A DNA stretch of 64,000 nucleotides from Takakia lepidozioides (Eukaryota > Streptophyta > Takakiopsida > Takakiales > Takakiaceae), in the NCBI GenBank assembly GCA_030704615.1, contig CM060732.1:2294001-2358000 (forward strand), read 5' to 3'. The translations under genes and the position numbers were made by a program. The first letter of the stretch is position 1. Each line of letters begins with the position of its first letter. Below, in pieces: positions 36,670 to 47,236 of the stretch. The notes beneath the pieces are model-generated. The model did not search any database. It was given only the letters and a program-made list of their open reading frames with translations, and had not been told where the DNA came from.

Positions 36670-37522
36670 TTGCCACATTTTCTCCTACTGCCGCGATCTT
36701 GCTTTCTTACTCTGCGCGTTGTGCTGTGTTTGCAGGAGATGGTTGCAGTACGTGACTTTGCTTGTGTAGCTCGCAGAGAGGGAGAGAGTCTCTTTTTGCA
36801 TATTAGTTTAGTACTTACGATTGAGGCTAATCCTGCTGTTGAGACTAACCCCGCTGCTGCAATCCCTTCTGCTGATAATCTTGTTGATACTAACCCTACT
36901 GATAGCGCGCTGCCTGGCATTGTTGCCTTGCCAGCGTCGCCGCTGCCTGAGCCCAACGCTGATAATCCAGATCTTGTTGTTCCTTGAAGCTCTCCTAGTG
37001 CTAGTGATTATGCTAACTTGGTCGAAGCGGAGGCTTGGTCGCTAAGTCCCGAGAGGTCCAACAGTTCATTAGATAGTTGTGACCTGGGATATTACAATTT
37101 TGACAATTTCGTGGATCCTGGGCCTAAGTACTTTGAGGATAGACAACGAGTAGCAGAGCTAGAGATCAGGGAGATTGAGTTGTCGCAAGAAGTTGATGAC
37201 TTGCTTTGTGAAGTTAGTGATAAAGATCATCTCTGGTTGGGGAGAATAGAGAAAGCTGTCGAGGAGGACCTTGCTGCACTAACTAGCCATCACGAGTCTT
37301 TGTTTCACGCCCTCGTTTGAGTCTAGTGATGTGATTTCTAGAGCTAGGCAGCTTGCTCAGAAAGAGTTGGATCTATGCAACGCCGAGCTTGGCTTTTACG
37401 ACTTGCCGGCGAGGGTGATCAAGTCACGCTTTCTGCATCACCGACAGTTGACGTGGTTGGAGCTTGGCTTGTACCTGCCTCTCTCTGGCGTTCAAAGCTC
37501 AGAACTTCACCATGGCCCTGGC
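36670..37522 (+). pseudogene. 5' coding region of the outer gypsy element (function unknown)
   Basis: An open region with one in-frame TGA (36988) and a frameshift near 37320 lies between the LTR and gag. The middle is acidic and helical (EIREIELSQEVDDLL and so on), compatible with a coiled coil; the start is Ala/Pro/Asn-rich. It was not recognised as a known domain. The frame runs exactly up to the MITE at 37523 and resumes after it at 38259. Confidence 0.5.
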
Positions 37523-38254
37523 GGGTAGTTGCAGGGTAAGGTGGACCAACGGCAGATGTTGCATTCTATAAAAGTCCATGACCAAATTTAAAGTTGACGA
37601 TATTTCCCCAAATAATTCAAATGATGATAGACAATGGTATATTTAACATTTTTAGTAAAGGGTCTTACCCCAAACATCAAAGATAATTTTTACTATAAAT
37701 TTTAGTCTTTAATTTGAATAAGAATTGATATATCAAAAATTAGAATTTACATCGATTTGTCTATATACAACCAAGCCATTGTAGATTATATTTTTGTATC
37801 CTTTGCAGTAAAATATGACACCTCAAAAGCCCAAAACACAAGATGTATTAAACCATCTATATATAACACTCGTATTAGTCCATAGGTAGTAAATGACAGC
37901 TGATATTGTCATTTTAAATTGAAATCTGGAGTGTTATCTAAATTGGCTCCCTTAGCTCAAAAGTTCAAGGCAATACACCATAGGCACAATGGCTAATTTT
38001 GAGCCCGTGTGTTTTCATTTGCAGCGGTGACAGTCCACAGTTGTCGTGTTCAAAAGTCCATACCTCTTGGACATTTTATTTGATTGACAATTTGACGGTT
38101 GATATAGGTAGATATTGAAGTTAGGAATTCAGCATAGAAAATGTTTCTCAACATTATTGACTATATTCAAAGCAATTCATAATATCATGCACAACAGTCA
38201 CTGAAAACTGTGTTGGTGACGTCAATTTTGGTCCACCTTACCTAGCATCTACCC
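37523..38254. mobile_element. 732-bp MITE in the outer gypsy element
   Basis: The termini are inverted repeats of 27 bp with 24 matches: GGGTAGTTGCAGGGTAAGG at the left, and GGGTAGATGCTAGGTAAGG read in reverse at the right, both continuing TGGACCAA. TGGC flanks both sides (37519-37522 and 38255-38258). The interior is AT-rich and non-coding. Precise removal with one TGGC joins the flanking reading frames without a shift, which confirms the boundaries. The superfamily is not assigned. Confidence 0.88.
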
Positions 38255-38258
38255 TGGC

Positions 38259-38714
38259 CCGGTGAGGCAGAACTGGCTGTCGTTGATGTTGCAAGGCACG
38301 GGGGCATTGGTATTGCGGACTTTACGATTTCATCTCCGGCCTTGTGCGTTGGCACCCACATACTCTCATTTGCTTGACGGCTTGAGCGGTGGAGCCCTGA
38401 TAGTGCAGGCGTCTGACTTGGTGATTTTGGGTCATGTGGGTGCTACGTTTGCAGCTCAACGGGTGGTTCATCCGTGTGCCTTTGAAAGTTTGAGTGATTA
38501 CCCTGTTTTGGCTGTGCTCTCACGAACGTGGAGGGAAGGTGACACCACCAGTGTGTGCTTTTGGGTCAAGAATGCCGAAGGTTGGGAGTGGTTGGTCTTG
38601 GGGATCTATGAACTATATTCGCACGAAGTGCTGAAAATCGTGTGCTACTCTACTTGGGTTCCAGGGACAAACTCGCCGCGCGCTCGACCTTCACTCCACA
38701 TCCCTGCTGCTTGA
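38259..38714 (+). pseudogene. Continuation of the outer gypsy 5' coding region
   Basis: An open frame of about 150 codons continues in frame from 37331-37522 once the MITE is removed. Stretches such as LVIQASD/VILGHVGATFAAQRV and SRTWREGDTTSVCFW do not resemble a domain that I recognise. It may belong to gag or to an additional ORF of this element. Confidence 0.4.
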
Positions 38715-39175
38715 AGGTTAATTTTCCCAAGTTTGTTTTCATTTCTTGCATGCTAGGTAAATCCCAAACTGCTTGGTTGCGATCTGGTAGACAAAGACTC
38801 ATGGATAGTTCAAGGGAGCCGCTTGGTGAAAGTGTAGTCACCTGGGCCGGCATACCGCTCATAGTAGCCCGAATATCCGAGACTGGCCTGGCTACTCCCT
38901 ATATATGACCAGGACGGGAGGGAGTGTTGACCATACCAGGCACATTGACAAAATCCTAACCTTGTGATTGTACCGTGGGCTCACTACGTCCAGCCGCCAC
39001 GGCCACATCAGTCTGAACATAAACAGGAAAACTCGCTCGGTTGGCTACCCCAGACCCCTCGGGCAAAACAACAGAGCCTTATCTCTCAACCTCGCAATAA
39101 CACCATCATGCGACGGCTCTAGATCTCCCTCCAAAGCACCAGTGTTCAAAAAAACATCATTGGTCAAGACATTAC

Positions 39176-40344
39176 ATGCCTGCAGGTTGTCTGGGCTCTA
39201 ATGTAATGCATGTTCTTGTTGTGGGTCTCCCTAATCCCATTCGCGGGGGAGGGACTTCGTTGCCTGTGAATTCGGGTCTGCATGTAGGTAATACTTCTTT
39301 GTTAAATGTTCCTGGTCCTGTTGTAGGTGGAGGGGCTATGGTGCAGATGCCCTCCAGCTCATTCGTTAATCAGGCCCCTAATGCTAGCAACCATGTGGGG
39401 GCTCTCCAAGTCCAACAAACGGGGATGCCACCACAAGTTGTAGCCAGCCAGTCTGTAGGCATGCATGTTGGTAGTATTGGTAGTGTTCATGTTCATAACA
39501 TAGGGTCTGGATTAGTTCAGCCAGTGGGTTGGCACGCATTCCTCCCATGAGTGGAGTGCCACAACCCCACCTACAATCAGTCCGTCCTGTTGCTCAGCAA
39601 AGTGTGATGTCACATGCCCTCCCTATAGGCATGGTGGCATCGCATGCAAGTCTGCCACCTTCTACTGTTGTCTAGGGCCAGCCAGCCATGTTTTGGGTCA
39701 AAATGTTGCACCTGCCGCCAACAACATATATGCTGCTAATAGTGCCACTACTCACCCTCATAATGCGATACCATGTTGTCATGCTCATGGTTTGAACACT
39801 CTGAACAGTATGCATGGTCAACCCCTTTGTCATATGATCCCTCAGTTGACCACACAGCCTTATCCAAAATATGCTATGGGCAAGGATTTTGAGGAATATC
39901 TTCAAATGTTTGAAGTGATTGCTGATATGAATGGTGTGCCTGAGAATTTCAAGATAGCTATCTTTCGGATGAGCATGAAGGGGCTAGCTCGTGATTTGCT
40001 GCATGCAGCATGACCTCAATCTCAATTGGACATCTCTGGTGGAATGGGCTAAAACCTTGTTCAAACCTCCTGAGCGACCTTTGGGCTACCTTACCAAATT
40101 GGGCGCTGGGACTTACCAGCTAGGGGAGTCCTTGTGGAAGTATTACATGAACCTTAAATTTGCTACTACAGAGAATATCATTGATCCAGTAGAAAAGGAC
40201 CGCATGGTTAAGGTATACTTCCTCCTTGGAGTACTGCCCCCTGCTATTCAGAATTGGGCCCAATATCATAAGTTTGTCAATGATAAGACCATGCTAGCAA
40301 AGGTCAATCTTAAGATGGCAAACTTGGCTAACAGCAAAGAGTAA
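39176..40344 (+). pseudogene. gag of the outer gypsy element
   Basis: A low-complexity Gly/Val/Pro/Gln-rich N-terminal part (39176-39660) is followed by a recognisable retrotransposon capsid segment: FEEYLQMFEVIADMNGVPEN, FRMSMKGLARDLLHAA, then WAKTLFKPPERP and YYMNLKFATTENI. A frameshift sits near 40005 and a stop near 39548. Gag forms the virus-like particle that packages the element RNA. No zinc knuckle was seen. Confidence 0.7.
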
Positions 40345-40443
40345 GAAAGCTGCCAGCAATTCATCCCCTCCTTTAAACTAGGGCGACCTCTTGGGAAGGG
40401 GGCAAGAGGTCCACCATCTACCAACCCTACCTCTCTTGTTCCA

Positions 40444-41220
40444 ATGCAAGCTGTTTTGTACACTAACTTCAAGGCTTTGCATTGTCCGTTCAGTAGGCAG
40501 TCTGCAGGGCAGCAGATCAGCCCACTCATGGCCCAATGCCACATCCATGAGTTGAGCTTTCCCTGCATAGTAGACACGAGGTGTACTATATCTGCTATAC
40601 CTTTGAATGTTGTGCGGGTTCTTGGTCTTAAATTATGCCCTACCTCTGGTATTGAAGTATTGATTGCAGATAGATCTAGGTATGAGCCTCTGGATCTGGT
40701 TACTGTGCCAATCAGAATTCACAAGAAAGAGGTTGTGGTTACCTGCATAGTTACCATTGGAGATCAATTTCTACTAGATCTTGACTGGATGACTGGAGCT
40801 AGTGCCACCATCAGTCTGGCAGACTACTCCTTTCACTTTAACAATGGTGAGGGCCATGAAGTAGTTGTACCCTTAAAGACAGTGAAACTCAAGGCTGGGT
40901 CAGCCACTACCAATCTCTCCAGAGTGCAGGCCCTGGTAAAAGAGGTACAACAAAACTCTCACTCCAACCTCAATTGGAATGACTTTTACAAATTTCAGCC
41001 TGACCTTCAGCTTTTGTATCAATGGCATGTTCCTAGTACTGGTGGCAGGACAGGGGTGCCCATAGCAGTTCCCAGAAATTCTACGCTGATTCGTGCACCT
41101 GTCAACCCATTCCAAAGAGTGGTTAAATCTGGCATTGCCTTCCTGATAATAGATAGAGGTTATAGGCAGGAGGTTAAGATTTTAATTGCTAATCCTGAGC
41201 GTTTTTCCTGTGACTATTAA
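40444..41220 (+). pseudogene. Aspartic protease region of the outer gypsy element
   Basis: A frame of 258 codons has the fold-typical sequence FPCIVDTRCTISAIPLNVV and, further on, FLLDLDWMTGA. The active-site triad normally reads D-T/S-G; here it is D-T-R, which would abolish activity if the reading is correct. The frame stops at 41218, before the RT. Confidence 0.75.
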
Positions 41221-41349
41221 GAAAGGGCAGGTCTTGGCTCGCATTACTATCTTACCCCTTGCTGAAATACAAGAAGTACAAACCAGCTTTGGGCTGGAGG
41301 CCATTGGCATTCAACATGGCCCCATAGATGTTGTTGCTGCAATTGTGCC

Positions 41350-41951
41350 CAATTGTCATGGTTGGTAAGAAAGATGGCACTACCCGCTTTTGTATTAACT
41401 TCAGGAATCTGAATGACATCACCAAGAATGATGCCTACCCTCTACCCAGGATCAATGAGACCTTGGATCAGTTGCACGGTGCCATTATTTTCTCCTCTCT
41501 TGATCTTGCATTTGGTTTTTGGCAAGTCCCTCTCACTGATGCAACAAAAAAAAAAAACTTCATTTGTGTGTCGCATGGGCAAATACCAGTATGAGACAAT
41601 ACCTTTTGGTCTGTGCAATGCCACATCTACATTCCAACGCCTCATGGACATTGTCTTGGGTAATCTTCGCTGGGAGTGTGCCTTAATTTACGTGGATGAT
41701 ATTAATGTATACTCAGCCAGTTTTTGTGCTCACTTGACTGATTTGCATCGTGTATTCAGCAAATTGCGCACTGCAGGCCTCAAGGTGAAACCAAAAAAAT
41801 GTGAGCTGTTTATGCCTGAGCTACACTTTCTCGGTCATGTCCTATCCAAGGATGGTTTGCTTCCTGATCCTGCTAAGCTTGAATATGTTTGGGGCTTTCC
41901 TATTCTCAGGGATAAACATTACATCAAATCCTTCCTTGGTCTGGCTTCTTA
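41350..41951 (+). pseudogene. Reverse transcriptase of the outer gypsy element, cut by the CACTA insertion
   Basis: RT motifs appear in order: KKDGTTRFCINFRNLND, DAYPLPRINETLD, SSLDLAFGFWQVPL, then across a frameshift in an A12 run (41548-41560) YETIPFGLCNATSTFQRLMD and LIYVDDINVYS with the catalytic YVDD, then FLGHVLSKDG. The frame ends at SFLGLASY, where the CACTA element begins; the next residues (MRFIKNFAKLAHPLTK) lie 17 kb away at 59206. Confidence 0.92.
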
Positions 41952-41959
41952 CACTACAA

Positions 41960-42260
41960 GAGATGAGCGTTTTTAGGACTACGGCTTTGGCGGAGTCATA
42001 AAAACTGCACTAGGTAGATGACTACAGAGCGCTGAAATGCATTGCAGTCATAGTTTTATGACTTTGTAGTAATGGATATCACTACATGACTCCGGAAAGT
42101 TAGGGAGCATTGGTCAAACATTGTTGACCATGATGACAAGGATGGTTTATATGACTAATGTGATATGTTTGACTACACGTGGACGACGTTTCATGGAATC
42201 TTATGACTCCATGACTGAAGATGGTTTCACAGCTCTATTTATACGACTACATCACTACAC
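41960..42260. repeat. Left subterminal motif array of the CACTA element
   Basis: ATGACT, AGTCAT and close forms such as TACGACTACA recur many times within 300 bp (for example near 42046, 42085, 42152, 42205 and 42244). Subterminal motif clusters are the usual transposase-binding sites in CACTA elements. Confidence 0.7.
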
Positions 42261-42789
42261 GTGTCATTTTGAAGGCACATATAATGAAAATAAGGTTGCC
42301 CATTAGGTTTTAAAAAGTTAAAAAATTGCTAATAAGGTTGCCCATTAGGGTAATCGTGAACAGGGCTGGGACTTGGCGTTTTTTTGTCTTCTGCGCCACA
42401 CCACATAGCCGAGGGATGGAACGCGATGATAGCAGGATATGCAGGGGCGTGGGATGGAGGCATTGAGCAAATGATGCACGAAGGAGAAGAGGAGGAGGAG
42501 ACGAGACGAGGAGAAGCGGGCTCGCCATTCTTGGGAGAGTCAGCTTGGTCTTAGCATGCGTGTTTCAATCTCTGATTACTCAGCTACGCCGTAGTGGTTC
42601 GATCTCACAGACCAATCCGACATTACCTAACTACAGACACAAGCAGCACACACAAGAGGTCCTTTTAGGTTGATGGTCGGTCAAATCCTCCATGGGTCAA
42701 GACAGGTCAAGGACAATGTGGTAGGGTACCTTCTTCTTCAACCTATTTCAGCCTGTGTTGCCCTCTCATCAGACTCGGCCGCAAGATGC

Positions 42790-43330
42790 ATATTGAATTC
42801 TGTAAGTTAGGTCGTTGGGTAGATCTGTGGTGGTTTGGAGTGACTTTGGCAAGTTACTGCCATTGTGGCAGCATGGAAGTATCCAAAAACATATAATAGA
42901 GGTGAGGAGAAGCTTTGGGGTGAACACTTTCTGACCCCAGTCAATGGTGGGACAATGGAGACAAAAAGGCGAATGCCTGTTGGACTACAGAGAGAAGCAG
43001 ATGCATTTCAGATTGTGATAAGTAGGGTTGGGGTGTTTTGGGGAAGAACTCCACACCAGCATGGTTGGGGTGTTTGCTGGTAGAATTCTAGTCTGTCAGA
43101 GGCATGGATAGCTGAAGGAGCAGGGATAGAGTGTGGGTCCAGATTCATCCAAGAGGGCTGGATTTCAAGCTCCACATTACCTATGATTCCCTGTGGAAGG
43201 ATAGCTACAAGAAACCTACATGGGTAGATGGTCAACTGGAAGCGGCAGCAGTAGCGGCACAATTGATAAGGTCAGGCACTTCTACTGAAGGCACCTCCTT
43301 CAGCACATTTCACCCTGTTTTTCCCTCTTA
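42790..43330 (+). repeat. CACTA internal unit, copy 1
   Basis: The unit begins near TTGAATTCTGTAAGTTAG and ends with a short open segment YDSLWKDSYKKPTWVDGQLEA. Homologous copies lie at 44405-44900 and 57765-58330. The open segment resembles the exon that runs into the PPR coding region in copy 2. Confidence 0.8.
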
Positions 43331-43355
43331 TCCGTTTCTTGCGAGCTGTCTTCTC

Positions 43356-44325
43356 TTATCTGTTTGTCTGCCCAGTCTTCAGTGAATGCGTCAAGGCTTT
43401 GTGTTTTGGCTTCTTCCTCGCTTTTGTCACCTCTCCCATGAATTTCTCTGGTTGGCGCTCAAACCCTGCTGAGCTGTAGATGTTGTCCATGCCAATGCAT
43501 TCTTCTTCACCAAATCCATGTTTTTGCCCTAAATCCTTGATGTCTTGGCTGGATTTCTGCAGAATAGGCATCCCATCCCCTATTTTGGCCTTCTTTGCAC
43601 TTCCCCGTGTCAACATGTTGATGTGGGGTGTTGTTGTAGTCTTATTGGAGTGTGATCACTTATATGGTATATCTCGTCCAACTCATCCAGTGCCTCCAGC
43701 TCATTATGAGTGAACTGACATGATACTTGTGCTGTTGGCTGCATCATGTACTCCGTGCTTGGCAATGGGTAAGCTTCTCCTCCTTCCACGTACTCATTGA
43801 TCACTGCAAAAGGTACTCCATACATCTTCCCTTGAGGTCCTGCCCCTTTTTTTGCTTCTGTGATTGTTTCAGCTTTGCTGAAAATTTGCTAAGACCCATG
43901 TTGGGTTAGTGTGTGATGACTGTGTCTCATGTTATTACAGATTTTGCACAGTGTTCTTTGTTTGGGCCTTCTGATGCCTTGTCTGATGGACTCAGGTTTG
44001 TCAAAATCAACTTGTATCCATCTGCTTCCATGTTGTTGCTGTCAGCAACTTGTTCTTCTGCCAGCTGAACCCCGACAGGGCCTGGGTCTTCCCTTCTGCC
44101 CGCATCAGAGCATTTCGCAATGTCTGTAGTTGCTTCATCCTTCCTCAACTCCGCCCTCTCTTTGGCAGGTTGCGCACCTTCACCACCTTTGTTGTTTTTT
44201 GATTTGCACATGGTATCTGCTGCTTGCGTATCCTCATTATAGTATTGAATATGTCCTGTAGGCATTGGCCTTACAAAGCCATTGTGCTCACTCTGGGTTT
44301 GGGTCATAGAACTTGGTCTGACCAC
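43356..44325 (-). CDS. Unrecognised minus-strand coding region in the CACTA element
   Basis: Three adjoining minus-strand frames look coding: 44325-43927 (acidic, Lys/Glu-rich, with AEEQVADSNNMEADGYKLIL), a frame entered after a TTTCAG acceptor near 43880 and running to 43610 (KKGAGPQGKMYGVPFAVIN, then FTHNELEALDELDEIYHI), and 43616-43356 (ILQKSSQDIKDLGQKHGFG), reached by a frameshift at about 43612. The first two could be exons joined across 43880-43927. No family is recognised. It may be a host fragment taken up by the element or a transposon accessory protein of the TNPA kind. Confidence 0.4.
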
Positions 44326-44404
44326 TGTCTATTGATGCATCAGAGACACACCCATGCTGTTGCTTCCATTCCATCCCTCTGGGTTCTCTTTCCAATCACA
44401 GATC

Positions 44405-44920
44405 GGCCCTAAATTTCCATGTTGAATTCTGCAAGTTAGCTTGTCGAGTGAATCTAGTTTGCAGCGAGTTTGACATGATACTGCCAATGTGACAACAGGA
44501 AAGTATGTAACAGAGATGAGGAGAAGCTGTGGAATGGATACTTTTGTGACCCCAGTTTAACGATGAGACAATTGAGGTAAAAAGGTGAATGTCTGTTAGA
44601 TTACAGAGAGTAACGACGCAATTCAACATAGGAACTAGGGTCATAAGCTGAGTTGGGTGTCTAGGCTGTTATTGTCAGCTGCTAGCAGCAAGGCAAAGAT
44701 GAATGTATGATTTGTGCAGACGCATGGATAGTTGAAGAAGCAGGGATAGAGAGTGGGTACAGATTCTTCCAAGAGGGCCAGATTTCAAGCCCAAAATTAC
44801 CTATGATTCCCTGTGGATCAATAGCCACAAGAAACCTGCATGGGTAGATGGTCAACTAAAGGCAGCAGCTGCAGCGGCACAGTTGATAAAACCAGGCACC
44901 TCAACCGTGACCACAGCTTC
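44405..44920 (+). repeat. CACTA internal unit, copy 2
   Basis: Homologous to 42790-43330. Its last part is open (KKPAWVDGQLKAAAAAAQLIK) and runs without a break into the PPR coding region at 44883, which suggests the unit includes the 5' exon of the captured PPR gene. Confidence 0.8.
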
Positions 44921-46270
44921 TGGAAGTAAATCAAGAGAGGGAGTCCACAATGTCTCTTCTGGCACTTATGGGCATGTGAAGATGCTTTGTGAGGCAGGCA
45001 GACTGACAGAGGCTCTACAGACTTTAAACCAAGGAGGCATTTCAGCAGATTCAAATACGTATGTCTGTCTCTTGCATAAGTGCATCAAGGTGAAAGGCCT
45101 AGAAGCTGAAAATCAGGTGCAAACTCACATTATCCAAAGTGGATTCATGCTAAATGTTTTTCTCCTCAACACCCTTGTCAACATGTATGTTAAGTGCGGG
45201 AGCATCATGGATACTCACCAAGTGTTCAACAGAATGCCTCAATGATCTTTGATCACGTGGAATATAATGTTGGGAGGATTTACCAAGCATGGATGTGGTA
45301 GGAATGCTTTGGAGACCTATGAGCAAATGATGGGGGAAGGGGTGAAGCCCGATCACATCACGTTTGTGTGCGTTTGCAGTGCATGTGCAAGCCTGGCAGC
45401 CCAAGAGGTGCATGGTGACATCGTCAGAGCTGGAATCGTACCAGATGTGATCCTGAACACTGCCCTGGTGGACATGTATGCCAAATGTGGGAGCATCAAG
45501 GATGCAAAGGGAGTGTTCAACAATATGGCTGAACGAAATGTGGTGTCGTGGAGTGTGATGCTCGCAGGGTATACACAGCAGGGGCGCGAGATGGAGGCTT
45601 TGGAGACGTATGAGCAAATGATGTGTGAAGGGATGAAGCCCGACCACATCACGTTTGTGTGCGTTTGCAGTGCGTGTGCAAGCCTGGCAGCCCTAGAAAA
45701 GGGCAAAGAGGTGCATGGTGACATCTCAGAGCTGGAATCGTACCAGATGTGATCCTGAACACTGCCCTGGTGGATATGTATGCCAAATGTGGGAGCATCG
45801 AGGATGCAAAGGGAGTGTTCAACAATATGGCTGAACGAAATGTGGTGTCGTGGAGTGTAATGCTTGCAGGGTATACACAGCAGGGGCGCGAGATGGAGGC
45901 TTTGGAGACGTATGAGCAAATGATGTGTGAAGGGATGAAGCCCGACCACATCACGTTTGTGTGCATTTGCAGTGCGTGTGCAAGCCTGGCAGCCCTAGAA
46001 AAGGGCAAAGAGGTGCATGGTGACATCGTCAGAGCTGGAATCGTACCAGATGTGATCCTGAACACTGCCCTGGTGGACATGTATGCCAAATGTGGAAGCA
46101 TCGAGGATGCAAAGGGAGTGTTCAACAATATGGCTGAACGAAATGTGGTGTCGTGGAGTGCAATGCTCGCAGGGTATACACAGCAGGGGCGCGAGATGGA
46201 GGTTTTGGAGACGTATGAGCAAATGATGTGTGAAGGGATGAAGCTCGACCACATCACGTTTGTGTGCATG
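44820..46270 (+). pseudogene. PLS-type PPR repeat array, left part
   Basis: PPR proteins of this class bind organellar RNA base by base and usually act in C-to-U editing or RNA processing. An N-terminal segment (WVDGQLKAAAAAAQLIK and TYGHVKMLCEAGRLTEALQT) leads into PPRs with standard signatures: NTLVNMYVKCGSIMDTHQVF, ALVDMYAKCGSIEDAKGVF and VVSWSVMLAGYTQQGREMEA. From about 45400 a 303-bp unit (101 codons, one P-L-S triplet) is repeated almost unchanged. An in-frame TGA at 45242, a 12-bp deletion near 45402 and a 1-bp deletion near 45726 break the frame. The array is cut at 46270 by the gypsy insertion and continues at 56617. No E or DYW domain was seen, so the gene is a fragment. Confidence 0.88.
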
Positions 46271-46786
46271 TGTCGTGCGCATACATATCGCTACACAACT
46301 ACATCGCTGTCCAAAACCACACAACACATGTGCACACCACACACTAGTATACCACTAGTCCACCACTAGTCCAACCACTAGTCCAACCACTAGGCTACAA
46401 CTAGTCAGTCACTAGGCTGCCACTATGCTGCCCACTATGGCAGTCACTAGTCCACACAATGATAAAGAAGAAGAATACAAGCACAAGCTCATGCGAGCTC
46501 ACAAAGCTGAAGCATAAACTCATGCATATATAACCTCATCACTCAAATACAAGTCAAGCCAAGTGCACCCCACGCCATGGGGAATCCACACTACGGCGCC
46601 ATAGCTAGGCGCGGTGAGGCTCAACTCGAGAAAGATGAGCCTTCCGCGCTTGCCGTGAAGATAACCACTCCAGGGCCTAAATCTGCCTTGACCCCTGGAT
46701 TGACACTTGGGCCAATCCCAAATGTCAATATGTAAAAGCTAGCTATTTCCTAGCTAGTTTCACACTAGTGGTAAAATAACTTGACA
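46271..46786 (-). repeat. 3' terminal repeat (A+B blocks) of the methyltransferase gypsy element
   Basis: A 516-bp block starts TGTCGTGCG and ends TTGACA on the + strand, giving TGTC...GACA termini. It consists of A (46271-46460, rich in CCACTAGTCC) and B (46461-46786, with a GCATATATAA TATA-like site). B is shared with the right end at 56291-56616, and A is repeated at 46789-46978. Confidence 0.85.
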
Positions 46787-46788
46787 GC

Positions 46789-46978
46789 TGTCGTGCGCAT
46801 ACATATCGCTACACAACTACATCGCTGTCCAAAACCACACAACACATGTGCACACCACACACTAGTATACCACTAGTCCACCACTAGTCCAGCCACTAGT
46901 CCAACCACTAGGCTACAACTAGTCAGTCACTAGGCTGCCACTATGCTGCCCACTATGGCAGTCACTAGTCCACACAAT
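46789..46978 (-). repeat. Extra copy of terminal block A
   Basis: It is nearly identical to 46271-46460 and is joined to the preceding block by the dinucleotide GC, which makes the 10-bp palindrome GACAGCTGTC. On its inner side, in element orientation, a G-rich tract (GGGGGGCG) immediately precedes it, as a polypurine tract would precede an LTR. Confidence 0.88.
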
Positions 46979-47236
46979 CGCCCCCCTAGCTGGTGCTTAG
47001 GTCCCTCTAAGTCCAGGTAGCCACAAGATGTGATAGTGACCATAGCCTCACTAAGTCCTCCACCACTATCCCTACTACACTCAAACTCGATAGATCAAGA
47101 GGCCGGGTGCAAGAGTTGCCCCATCGTTAGTCGCCGTCTTGCAACCTGTGAACTTGAGCTTGGGATCTCATGTATTGACTCCTATGAGCTTGGCCTCCCA
47201 TGTCTTGTTAGCTGCCTCCAGTCATGTCCACTGCCA

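Noticed and set aside
46262-46270. Target-site duplication of the methyltransferase gypsy element
   Set aside because: GCATG on the left and CGTGT on the right do not match; compared with intact PPR units about 9-10 bp seem missing at the junction.
45150-46342. Long minus-strand reading frames opposite the PPR array
   Set aside because: They mirror the 303-bp repeat of the plus-strand PPR units; the plus frame has the family motifs, the minus frames none.
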